Assembly (NCBI GenBank): GCA_022616535.1
Contig: JAKEEM010000051.1
Span: 1 to 64,000 of the forward strand
Length of the DNA stretch: 64,000 nucleotides
Direction of reading: 5' to 3'
Source of the DNA: Chlorobiota bacterium
GTDB lineage: Bacteria; Bacteroidota; Ignavibacteria; Tepidaquicellales; OLB5
Under the pieces are notes generated by a model. The model saw nothing but the letters and a program-made list of their open reading frames with translations, ran no database searches and was not told where the DNA came from. Position 1 is the stretch's first letter, and the number at the start of each line of letters is the position of its first letter. Position numbers and translations under genes: made by a program. Below, piece by piece: positions 31,506 through 40,328 of this stretch.

Positions 31506-32295
31506 AGTTATTAAGGGTTTTTTTTATATTTTGTTTTGCTAGCTCTACATATTTCGGATTAGAATCACAACACAAGAATTTCCTACCTAATTTCAATGCG
31601 GCTTGAGCCGTCGTTCCGCTTCCAGCAAAGCAATCGAGGACAATATCGCCTTCATTACTACTGGCTAAAATTATTCTTTCTATCATTTCCAATGGCTTTG
31701 GAGTTAAGTGAGGCATTTTAGGTGTTTTCCCATTGATTTTATTTTTATGCCTTGCACTGGTAATATGCCAGACCTCTCCACATAGTTTTCCTTCGGGGTT
31801 AGGATACCAACGTTTTCCATTTTTTAAAATACCTTTTATTTCCGCGTGTTTTATCCTGCTGGTGGATTCATAAGGCAAACGTACAGCATTATAATTAAAA
31901 GTATGGTTATTATTTTTTGTAAAAAATAAGATGGTTTCTTGGCCGTTGCTGTAGCGTCTTTTTGCTCCACCTAATCCATCTCTTTTATCCCATGTTATCC
32001 AGTTTTGGAAATTTAAACCTTTCTCTTTCAAATACAACATAATATAAGCGGAGTTATGTGGAGTGTTAAAAATATATAAACTCCCGTTGTCTTTCAATTT
32101 GGGAATTAATGTATCAACCCAACGAAATGTGAACTTGAAAAATTGGTCTGGACTATCAAATGTGTCCCAATCTGCTTTATTCAAATTATATGGAGGGTCT
32201 AAAATGGCAAGATGGATACTGTTGTCTTGAACCTGATTCAAAAAATCAAAACAATCAGCTTGATAGATTTGATTTAATTCGAGCATGGTGTTCAA
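31495..32295 (-). CDS. Site-specific DNA methyltransferase, DPPY type, R-M locus 2
   Basis: LAILDPPYNLNKADWDTFDS early, IVLDCFAGSGTTAQAALKLG late (beta-class motif order). Confidence 0.93.
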   Translation of the reverse strand: MNTMLELNQIYQADCFDFLNQVQDNSIHLAILDPPYNLNKADWDTFDSPDQFFKFTFRWVDTLIPKLKDNGSLYIFNTPHNSAYIMLYLKEKGLNFQNWITWDKRDGLGGAKRRYSNGQETILFFTKNNNHTFNYNAVRLPYESTSRIKHAEIKGILKNGKRWYPNPEGKLCGEVWHITSARHKNKINGKTPKMPHLTPKPLEMIERIILASSNEGDIVLDCFAGSGTTAQAALKLGRKFLCCDSNPKYVELAKQNIKKTLNNYES

Positions 32296-33131
32296 AACAA
32301 ACTGTCACTCAACTTTGTGCTGATAACTTTTTCATAGCTTTTAGAAATTTCATAACCAACGTAATTACGCTTTAATTCTTTTGCGACTTTAAGGGTTGTT
32401 CCAGAACCAGCGAATGGATCCAAAACATTATCATCGACATAAGTATATAATTTAATACATCGGCGCACGATTTCCTCAGGCATAATTGCTGAATGCTCGC
32501 CAAATGCAATGTCATTTTTGCCAGGAATTGGAATGTTCCATATTTGCTTAGTAAACTCAACCCATTCTTTTTCTGTCAATTTACTTTTCTCTTTTAATTC
32601 AATTGGAAGGTTATTTTCAGATACACCATCTTTCACGTAAACAGATATGAACTCTATTGTATTTTGTGCATAAAAGTTTCTAGGGTAAGGATAACTACCA
32701 AACATTAACCTTTTGCTAGGATTAGTCCTATTCCAAATATAAATATCAAGTAAGAATAAATTTGTTCCTTTTAAAATTGAATGTTGAATATCACTATTAA
32801 TGTCAAAAATATGCCTGTTATAATGTGTGTTTAGAACTTTTTTTAGCATTGGCATTAAGGGAGAATTTATCACCAGTTTACCATTTGGTTTTAATACTCG
32901 TTCACACTCTTTCCATATAATTAACATTTCTTCAATGTATCTATCATAATCATGAATATCGCCAATTTGTCCATTTATTTTATCAGTCCTTTTGTTTTTT
33001 TGGTAACCGTCCAAAGAATAATCTTTTATATTAAAATAAGGAGGACTAGTGACTATCAAATGTATTGAGTTTGAAGGTAATTCTGTCATTTCCCTTGCGT
33101 CTTTGTAATATACTTTGTTCAGAAAGTCCAT
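32292..33131 (-). CDS. Site-specific DNA methyltransferase, SPPY type, R-M locus 2
   Basis: LIVTSPPYFNIKDYSLDGYQ early, VLDPFAGSGTTLKVAKELKRNYVGYEIS late (beta-class motif order). Confidence 0.93.
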   Translation of the reverse strand: MDFLNKVYYKDAREMTELPSNSIHLIVTSPPYFNIKDYSLDGYQKNKRTDKINGQIGDIHDYDRYIEEMLIIWKECERVLKPNGKLVINSPLMPMLKKVLNTHYNRHIFDINSDIQHSILKGTNLFLLDIYIWNRTNPSKRLMFGSYPYPRNFYAQNTIEFISVYVKDGVSENNLPIELKEKSKLTEKEWVEFTKQIWNIPIPGKNDIAFGEHSAIMPEEIVRRCIKLYTYVDDNVLDPFAGSGTTLKVAKELKRNYVGYEISKSYEKVISTKLSDSLF

Positions 33132-33461
33132 TTTATCATGTAAACTTTTTTAATTGGCTTAACGCATAAGGTCTTATAATATGAATTTTGTTCTAAAATA
33201 ATTACCCTAAGTTAGTACGATAGTCATTTTACCCAATTAGGTTTGTTAACTGCTATTTTAAAATGTTCAAGAATAAATCCTTACGAAAATATTGATTTTT
33301 GTATGATTTTGCAATAACAAACCCATTTTTTTAATCCTAATTACAAAATTAAGTTAATAAAGAGGCTTAGGGGTATCATTCAGTGATACTAATTACATTT
33401 CCTTTTAGTTTTCACAGAGTCTCTCCAGCGCTGAGTGAGGAATTTGCGATGTTGGAACTCT

Positions 33462-33713
33462 TTACCTTCTGTTTCTTTTATTTCCGCTGCCTTTTTTGTT
33501 CCGGTTCTGTTTCTTTAAATATTTTTTATCCTTCGTACAGCTTTTATCGCGCTTTTTAATGCGGTCCCGCTTTTTTTGCTGTATTTTTTTCTTTTGCTGA
33601 ATCTGCTCATTGCCCTTTTTCGGGGGGTTTTTGTCCTGTGAATAAGCTGTTGTTATTACTGCGGATGAGGTTAGCAGAGCCAAAACGAGCATTTTTGCTA
33701 TTAATGACTTCAT
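33462..33713 (-). CDS. Small secreted Lys/Arg/Gln-rich protein
   Basis: Signal peptide MKSLIAKMLVLALLTSSAVITTAYS followed by a highly basic low-complexity tail. Confidence 0.5.
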   Translation of the reverse strand: MKSLIAKMLVLALLTSSAVITTAYSQDKNPPKKGNEQIQQKKKIQQKKRDRIKKRDKSCTKDKKYLKKQNRNKKGSGNKRNRR

Positions 33714-33733
33714 TTTTTTTGGTCTCCGTTTTT

Positions 33734-33765
33734 ACCCGGTGAGATAGTCAGTTATCTCACGGGGT
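33734..33765. repeat. Hairpin ACCCGGTGAGATA-GTCAGT-TATCTCACGGGGT
   Basis: 13-bp arms with one mismatch, 20 bp upstream of the small basic ORF; half-element TCACGGGGT also near 30177-30185. Confidence 0.7.
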
Positions 33766-33858
33766 TAATTTACTTTACAAAAATTAGACAAGGAAATGAG
33801 GGAAAAGGTTTAATGAAACGGTTGTCTACGACCCTTCGGGTCGATAGACCCATAGGGC

Positions 33859-33907
33859 AGGTTGAAAGTTTCAGGTTGCAGGTTTCAGGTTACAAGTTGC
33901 AGGTTAT
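33859..33907. repeat. Degenerate 7-bp tandem repeat, 7 units (AGGTTNC)
   Basis: AGGTTGA AAGTTTC AGGTTGC AGGTTTC AGGTTAC AAGTTGC AGGTTAT. Confidence 0.85.
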
Positions 33908-33982
33908 AATTAAGGTTCAATATGAGATTCACTCCGTAGCCCTTGCGGGTGCTTCCCCCGAGAACTGGGGGTCAATTAAAAA

Positions 33983-35233
33983 CTACACCAGCTTAATTTT
34001 GGTAATTTCGGGGGGACAGTTGATGCGGATTGGAAGTCCCACGGTTCCAATCCCGCGCGATACATACATATTTGATTTTCCGATTTTGTAAAGTCCTTCG
34101 ATATACTTGCTCACAGTAGCGGCGAATGAGAGATTGAAGTTTCCGAATTTTATGGGGACAACCTGTCCCCCGTGCGTATGACCCGCGAGTACAAGGTCGA
34201 TTTCTTTTTGGGCAAGCGCGTCGAATCCGTACGGCTTGTGGCAGAGAAGAACTTTCGGAGCGTTGTTAAAATTCGGGTCGTTTTGTTTTAAATTATTTTC
34301 AACGCTCTCATAATACTTAATAACTTCAGGCATATAGGCGCCTGCGCCGCGAGTATCATCAACTCCAATAATATATAAATCTTTTCCCTTGATTGTAATT
34401 TTCTTTGCATCGTTTCTGAGCAGCGTAACAGGTGATTCGTTAATGATTCCCTTTGCAACGTATTCCACGTCCTGGAAGAAGTCATGATTGCCGAGCGAGC
34501 CGTAAACACCGTATTTTGCCTTCATGTCACGGAAAGCTTTTGCAAGCGGGTGAATGTCCCTTACATCGAAGTTCACAAAATCACCCGGTATGCAGATTAT
34601 GTCCGAGTTCATCTCGTTTACAATCTCCGCATATTCCCTCATATCATTTTCATCCATGTACTGTCCCGCGTGTATATCACAAATCAAAGTAATTGTAGTT
34701 CCCTTAAGCTCTTCAGGCAGGTTAGCGATTTTAATATCCTTGTGCTCGATTCGGTATGCATCGTGGCGAATCATTCCGTAAGCGGCGCCGCCGAATGCGT
34801 ATGTGCTTACTCCCATTGTAACGTAGCGGACAAATTTTCTGCGTGATAAATCGACTCGTTTTATTGCTTTATGCTCTTTCCACTCGCCAATTTTTTTCCT
34901 TAGCGGTTTGATGAGCTTTGCAATCCAAACAGGAATCTTGAACGGAAGCTTAATGAGCTTCCCGATTAACAGCCAAAGGGAAATGAAAAACGTTGCCGCC
35001 ATCCAAATGTAAAAAGGGTAGACTCCCGCGTATTTAAACCACAGAGGCGGGGCGAAATTTCTCCCCCACGTTAGGTTAATTACAATAAATGATACATTAA
35101 ACAGCACAAAGGGAACCAAAGCCCACCACCTGTGCGAGGGCTTATAAATTCTTGTAGTCTTTAAGTAATTGATAAATGTGAAATAAACAAGAAGTTGTAA
35201 GCCAATAATAATTAACGGTAATAATCTCCACAT
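33983..35233 (-). CDS. Membrane-anchored metallophosphoesterase
   Basis: N-terminal TM segments; LICDIHAGQYMDEND, IPGDFVNFD, GSLGNHDFF, LAGHTHGGQVVP. Confidence 0.93.
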   Translation of the reverse strand: MWRLLPLIIIGLQLLVYFTFINYLKTTRIYKPSHRWWALVPFVLFNVSFIVINLTWGRNFAPPLWFKYAGVYPFYIWMAATFFISLWLLIGKLIKLPFKIPVWIAKLIKPLRKKIGEWKEHKAIKRVDLSRRKFVRYVTMGVSTYAFGGAAYGMIRHDAYRIEHKDIKIANLPEELKGTTITLICDIHAGQYMDENDMREYAEIVNEMNSDIICIPGDFVNFDVRDIHPLAKAFRDMKAKYGVYGSLGNHDFFQDVEYVAKGIINESPVTLLRNDAKKITIKGKDLYIIGVDDTRGAGAYMPEVIKYYESVENNLKQNDPNFNNAPKVLLCHKPYGFDALAQKEIDLVLAGHTHGGQVVPIKFGNFNLSFAATVSKYIEGLYKIGKSNMYVSRGIGTVGLPIRINCPPEITKIKLV

Positions 35234-35384
35234 AATATATTGATAACTGTTTCTATCCTTTAAAACGTTTCAAACAATTTTCTGATTTTTTTAATAATTG
35301 TAAATTCAAATCGCCTTACCAATTCCGGCACATTTTCTTAATTACCTTTTTGTGCTCTTATTTTATTAATATTATAGACTTATA

Positions 35385-36155
35385 GTGAATACTTTAAATC
35401 GAATAAAGAGCCAATACAAGCAGGTAAACAGAGTTTATTATTTGGATGAATCCAAGCCGGATTTCGAAGATATTTACATAAAGCTTAGAAGCGCCGAGGG
35501 CAGAGTGTACAGCGACTCAGAGGTGAAGCCGCTTCCTGATATCAGTCCAAACCATAAACATTATAAAGAATGGCAGGTTAGAAAGAAATCATCAGAAATG
35601 CTCGTTGATTACATCAGGCAGAAAGAAAATCATAAAAGTATTCTGGATTTGGGTTCGGGAAACGGATGGCTTACACATAAGCTTGGTGAAATAAATCAAT
35701 TCGAAGTCATTGGAATGGATGTAAATATTACTGAGCTTGAACAGGCGGCTAGGGTCTTTAACGATAAACCTAACTTAGCCTTTGTATGCGGGGATATTTT
35801 TAAACTTGAACTGAAATTCGATTACATTATTCTTGCAAGCGTAATTGCGTATTTTAATGATTTGAAGAAATTGATTTCCGCACTGCTTAACAACTTAAAC
35901 AGCGGGGGAGAGATTCACATAATAGATAGTCCTTTTTACAATGATACTGCAAAAGCAAAACGTAATTCAGAAATTTATTACAATCAAATCGGTTTTCCGG
36001 AAATGGCGAAACATTATAATCACCACAGCTTGGATGCATTAAAAGAGTTCAATTACTCAATATTGTATAACCCAAACTCAGCTTTAAACAAATTTAAACG
36101 ATTTTTTAAACCCTCTCTTTTACCGTTTTATTGGGTGAGGGTAGAGGGGTTTTAG
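35385..36155 (+). CDS. Class I SAM-dependent methyltransferase
   Basis: SILDLGSGNGWLTHKLGEINQFEVIGMDVNITELEQA; FDYIILASVIAYFNDLKKLISALLNNLNSGGEIHIID. Start codon is GTG. Confidence 0.8.
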   Translation: MNTLNRIKSQYKQVNRVYYLDESKPDFEDIYIKLRSAEGRVYSDSEVKPLPDISPNHKHYKEWQVRKKSSEMLVDYIRQKENHKSILDLGSGNGWLTHKLGEINQFEVIGMDVNITELEQAARVFNDKPNLAFVCGDIFKLELKFDYIILASVIAYFNDLKKLISALLNNLNSGGEIHIIDSPFYNDTAKAKRNSEIYYNQIGFPEMAKHYNHHSLDALKEFNYSILYNPNSALNKFKRFFKPSLLPFYWVRVEGF

Positions 36156-37350
36156 TTTTTGATACGGTGATAAGCAATGTTGTAATTATTAAAATTGCTC
36201 CGTAAAGTCTGGGATATGCCAAAAGATATATTGGGAAGTCCGAAAATTGAAGTGCCCTGAAGTTTATAGATGTAGCAAGTAAAATAACTCCCGAAATGAA
36301 AAAAATTTGCTCAGATTTAAGACTTTTACGATTTTCGTAAATTAGCTTTGCTACAAGGTATATTAATGGTAAATAAAGTACATTGCTGTAATCTTCGGCT
36401 ATTGGAGCAAATAATACGTTTAGAGCAATAGATACTGCAAATAATGCAATAATATTTTTTTTATATAATCCTTTAGAAATAAAATAAACAGCTACTAACC
36501 CTGAGATTTGAACTGTATAATAAATATATGTCTGTGGTATATTTAATAAAGAGTGCGGATTTTTGAATTCATTAAAAACCATCAGGTGGCTTAAAAAGCT
36601 GATTATGGTTTGATACGCGGTATTTGAAGCATCCTCATTTAAGCCAAACATAGAGAAAATTCTCGTATAAAAAAGAATCCAGCTATCAATATGTATTAAG
36701 GGAAGCGTAACCAAAATTATCACTAAAGTGATAAACACAACTGCAAAAAACTCCTTGTATTTTTTAGAAAGTAAAAGAGCCAGCAAAGGGATAATTCCGT
36801 AGCCCCGGTATAAAAGTATAAAGGCAATTGAAACCGAAGCAAGCCATAGATTATTTTTCTTTAATCCGTAAATTGCAGCTGAGAAAAACAACAGCATTAC
36901 TGAGTAAGACTGTCCCAAAAGGGAATTGTAATATAGCGGATAGAAAAGAAATGTTATGCTTATTAAAACCAGTCCAAGGCTGCTTTTATAGTTTATTTCG
37001 AAAGCGGTAAAAAGTGCAGCTATAGATAAAAAGACAGCTATTACTGAAATACCAACCCATGCCATTTTTGCGGGTGTTGGTTCCATCCACGCAATTGGCA
37101 AGAGTGAAAATGAACTTGTTGGAGTATTGGGAAGGTCCTTTATGTTATTAAAACCGTATTCATTAATTTTCTGATTGAAATAGGTAGTATCGTATGCTTT
37201 TTCAATTGTACCCTCGGTTAACAGCAGGCGTGAAAGGGTGTAATGCGAAGCAAATCCGTTTGTCAGTTTTGTTGATTTAACAGCAGAGTAAGTAAGAAAT
37301 AATACAGCGGATAGAATTGATATAATAATTAAAATTCTGCGGATTAACAT
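36106..37350 (-). CDS. Multi-TM protein, probable GT87/DUF2029-like glycosyltransferase
   Basis: Hydrophobic, multiple TM segments; NSLLGQSYSVMLLFFSAAIYGLKKNNLWLASVSIA resembles the GT87 G-Q-N/S segment. Confidence 0.6.
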   Translation of the reverse strand: MLIRRILIIISILSAVLFLTYSAVKSTKLTNGFASHYTLSRLLLTEGTIEKAYDTTYFNQKINEYGFNNIKDLPNTPTSSFSLLPIAWMEPTPAKMAWVGISVIAVFLSIAALFTAFEINYKSSLGLVLISITFLFYPLYYNSLLGQSYSVMLLFFSAAIYGLKKNNLWLASVSIAFILLYRGYGIIPLLALLLSKKYKEFFAVVFITLVIILVTLPLIHIDSWILFYTRIFSMFGLNEDASNTAYQTIISFLSHLMVFNEFKNPHSLLNIPQTYIYYTVQISGLVAVYFISKGLYKKNIIALFAVSIALNVLFAPIAEDYSNVLYLPLIYLVAKLIYENRKSLKSEQIFFISGVILLATSINFRALQFSDFPIYLLAYPRLYGAILIITTLLITVSKTKTPLPSPNKTVKERV

Positions 37351-37375
37351 TAATTCAAATTTATATAATATACAT

Positions 37376-37406
37376 AAATAAAAAACCCCGAAATTAATCG
37401 GGGTTA
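37376..37406 (-). terminator. Intrinsic terminator
   Basis: Minus strand AACCCCGATTAATTTCGGGGTTTTTTATT. Confidence 0.8.
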
Positions 37407-37432
37407 AATAAATGTAGATCTGAGTTACAATT

Positions 37433-38095
37433 TTACCGGAAACCTATGCCAAGTATAAACTCAAATGTTTTATTTCTAAAAGATTGACCATATTCAAAAG
37501 TATATAGGTCCCCGTTATATTTGAAGTCATGTATCGGGCTGGAGTGCATTTCATAATCATATTTAAATTCAAATGATATGGTGATTTTCTGCGATAATGT
37601 TTTTTGAATACCTGCTCCAACATCAAGTGAAATAGTGTTTGTCCTCACATTTTTGAAAATGCCATTAAATATATCTTCTTTTCGCGCTATAAGCCAGTTC
37701 ATAGAAGTTCCCAAAAGAAGGTATCCAGTAATGAATTTAGCGGTAAGCTTTGGCTTACCCAACAATGATATTGAAAAATATGTTAAGGAAGGGCTTACAT
37801 TACCATAGTTCTCAAAATATGTGGAGAAAAATGTAGTGAACCCTTTTTGTGTTATTCTTGGTTCAATCAATAAGTTGAAATAATTACTATTAATAACACT
37901 CGCGAAAATGCCGATATTATATCCTAAACGATTTTCTGAATTGTCGATAGGGTAGCTATCTTCATCTGTCTCTATATATGAACTTTGATATGCAGAATTT
38001 AGCCCAACTTTAACACCATACTCATTAATTATTTGAGAGTTGATGCTAAACAACGTATTTAAAAGAAATAAAAAAATAAATACTTTCATTATCAT
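37433..38095 (-). CDS. Outer-membrane beta-barrel (PorT-like) protein
   Basis: Signal peptide, GVKVGLNSAYQS, repeated amphipathic strands, C-terminal FEFILGIGFR. Confidence 0.65.
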   Translation of the reverse strand: MIMKVFIFLFLLNTLFSINSQIINEYGVKVGLNSAYQSSYIETDEDSYPIDNSENRLGYNIGIFASVINSNYFNLLIEPRITQKGFTTFFSTYFENYGNVSPSLTYFSISLLGKPKLTAKFITGYLLLGTSMNWLIARKEDIFNGIFKNVRTNTISLDVGAGIQKTLSQKITISFEFKYDYEMHSSPIHDFKYNGDLYTFEYGQSFRNKTFEFILGIGFR

Positions 38096-38102
38096 TTTAC
38101 AA

Positions 38103-40328
38103 TTATTTTAACAATACCATTTTCTTTGAGTCTACAAAATTACCTGCTTCAATTTTGTAGACATAAACACCCGTAGAAACATTTGAACCTTGATTATTTG
38201 TTCCATCCCACGTCACGAATTTATAACCTGCATCTTGATATTCATTTACAAGTGTTTTAATAACTCTGCCCAAAATATCATAAATTGTAATTTTCACATA
38301 TGTATTTTCTTTCAGTGCATATCGCATTAATGTTGATGGATTAAACGGATTGGGGTAATTTTGTAATAAAGAAAATTCCAATGGTTTATTATTTGATTCG
38401 AGCATTTTGCCATCACTTAAATAAGTAGAAGAGTTTTTAAAAGGAATCGATGTAAAATCATAATTTGTTATTGGATTATCCATTGTTACTATTTTAGCAG
38501 TAAAAGTTGCATTTTGCAATACTGTAAAGGGGGGTGTTAAGATAACAGAATTTCCCGCTTCAAAAGTTATATTACCAATAACTTCAATCAAACTTCCATT
38601 GCAAGAGGCTTGTAAATCATTAGTAGCTTGAAATGTATAGGTACCCATATATTGCGCGGGTCCATTTAGACATAGGTTTTGAGGGTAAACATTTCTGACA
38701 CATGCATTTACGTCTAAGACACCGTATCCAACTTCATAGTTCCAAGTTCCGAATTGATGGTATTCATTGTAATTATAACCACCGAATTTATTTGTATGGG
38801 TTAAAAGAATAGTTTCATATTGTGCTCTCGTTAAGTCTGGATTAATAGCTGCCATTAACGCAATAGCACCACACACTAAAGGCGCAGCAAAAGAAGTGCC
38901 GTCCGGTCCATAATCAAAAGTATAATTCCCAGGAAAACTACAATTGAATGAACTTCTAACATCAGTTGTAAACATGTGCCAAGATGGAGCAACTAAATCT
39001 AATCCTGCACCATAATTCGCTGAAGGCCACTTTTTTTGTTCGCTATGAGGAATTATTCCAGTTACGTAAAGGTATGTGCCACCTACTGCGATTGTATACT
39101 GGGAACTGGCAGGATACCATATATTATTAGAACCCTCATTTCCACTACAAAAAACCATGGAAGTTCCTTTGCCTCCTCTCATATTGTTTCTAAGATTCTG
39201 GAGTACACTTTCAACATTGGAGGTTTGTTGAATTCTCCAACTACAATTTATGGCAACAACATTCGTGTTTAAGTAATTATTAATCAAATATTGCTCAGCC
39301 CTTACTAAATCAGATTCTTTCAGATGTTGATTATGAGGGTAATTTAAATCAACACTTATTATTCTTATTGGTAAAAATTTAGTATTAAAGCCTATTGAAG
39401 CAATTCCATTACCATTATTTGATAAAGCACCTAAAACTCCAGCCACTCTTGTTCCATGAGTTTCATAACAATTAGCAACAACATTATAATTGTTATCAAT
39501 AGCATTATACTGTCCTAAATACTTACCAGTGAACTCAGGGTGCGGTAAATCAAAGCCCATATCAAGTATTGCTACGATTACATATTGTGAACCCTGTGTT
39601 ATATACCACGCATAGGGAACTCTGGCGGCTTCACACCGCTTTAAATACCATTGCTTTCCCCAATAATATTGATCATTTGGTTCAAAGTAAGGATCATCTA
39701 AGCAATCAGATTCGGCATCCAATATTTCACCTGTTCCAAAAGGTTCATCAATTTCTAGTATATTGTCGAAATTTGGATGTGCGAATTCAACTAACTCACT
39801 TTCGTATAATTGGTTCGCAACGTCAATAACGTTGTATTCGTAGTTAATGCTGATTAAATATTTTTCAGCATAGCCGACATTAAATATCTCCTCAACATTA
39901 GGATTATATTCTATAAGTTCCTGTATTATATCTTCAATAGATATACCATTTTTGGGAAGACAAATTAAGGTGTTGTCAGTTAATACATAATTACTTGCAC
40001 CTCTGTAAAGAACAGGATAATAGGAAATAACTCCTTCAAACCTACTTAAAAGATTATATAATTCTTTGTTTTTAGTTTTGACCTTAAATACAGAATTTTC
40101 GATTTGTTGAATTTCAGAATCTTCGAATATTGCATTGAAGTTTCTATTGATTGTAGAATTGTTTAGCTTAATATTGAATTCAGAGTAATCTGGTTGTAAG
40201 GTTAACTTTTCGTTGTAGTAATAATAAAAATAATTTTTTTCTGCTTTTAAAGTTAAAACAAAAAAAAATAATGTAACAATAGAAAGTGAAATTTTTAAAT
40301 AGTACATAGCTACCTCACTTTTCCTCAT
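38103..40328 (-). CDS. Secreted subtilisin-family (S8) serine protease with T9SS-type C-terminal sorting domain
   Basis: VIVAILDMGFDLPHPEF (Asp), ETHGTRVAGVLGA (His), PDGTSFAAPLVCGAIALM (Ser), FSLLQNYPNPFNPSTLMRYAL...VSTGVYVYKIEAGNFVDSKKMVLLK. Confidence 0.93.
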   Translation of the reverse strand: MRKSEVAMYYLKISLSIVTLFFFVLTLKAEKNYFYYYYNEKLTLQPDYSEFNIKLNNSTINRNFNAIFEDSEIQQIENSVFKVKTKNKELYNLLSRFEGVISYYPVLYRGASNYVLTDNTLICLPKNGISIEDIIQELIEYNPNVEEIFNVGYAEKYLISINYEYNVIDVANQLYESELVEFAHPNFDNILEIDEPFGTGEILDAESDCLDDPYFEPNDQYYWGKQWYLKRCEAARVPYAWYITQGSQYVIVAILDMGFDLPHPEFTGKYLGQYNAIDNNYNVVANCYETHGTRVAGVLGALSNNGNGIASIGFNTKFLPIRIISVDLNYPHNQHLKESDLVRAEQYLINNYLNTNVVAINCSWRIQQTSNVESVLQNLRNNMRGGKGTSMVFCSGNEGSNNIWYPASSQYTIAVGGTYLYVTGIIPHSEQKKWPSANYGAGLDLVAPSWHMFTTDVRSSFNCSFPGNYTFDYGPDGTSFAAPLVCGAIALMAAINPDLTRAQYETILLTHTNKFGGYNYNEYHQFGTWNYEVGYGVLDVNACVRNVYPQNLCLNGPAQYMGTYTFQATNDLQASCNGSLIEVIGNITFEAGNSVILTPPFTVLQNATFTAKIVTMDNPITNYDFTSIPFKNSSTYLSDGKMLESNNKPLEFSLLQNYPNPFNPSTLMRYALKENTYVKITIYDILGRVIKTLVNEYQDAGYKFVTWDGTNNQGSNVSTGVYVYKIEAGNFVDSKKMVLLK

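Noticed and set aside
34453-34846. Plus-strand ORFs of 75-120 aa
   Set aside because: Antisense to the metallophosphoesterase gene.
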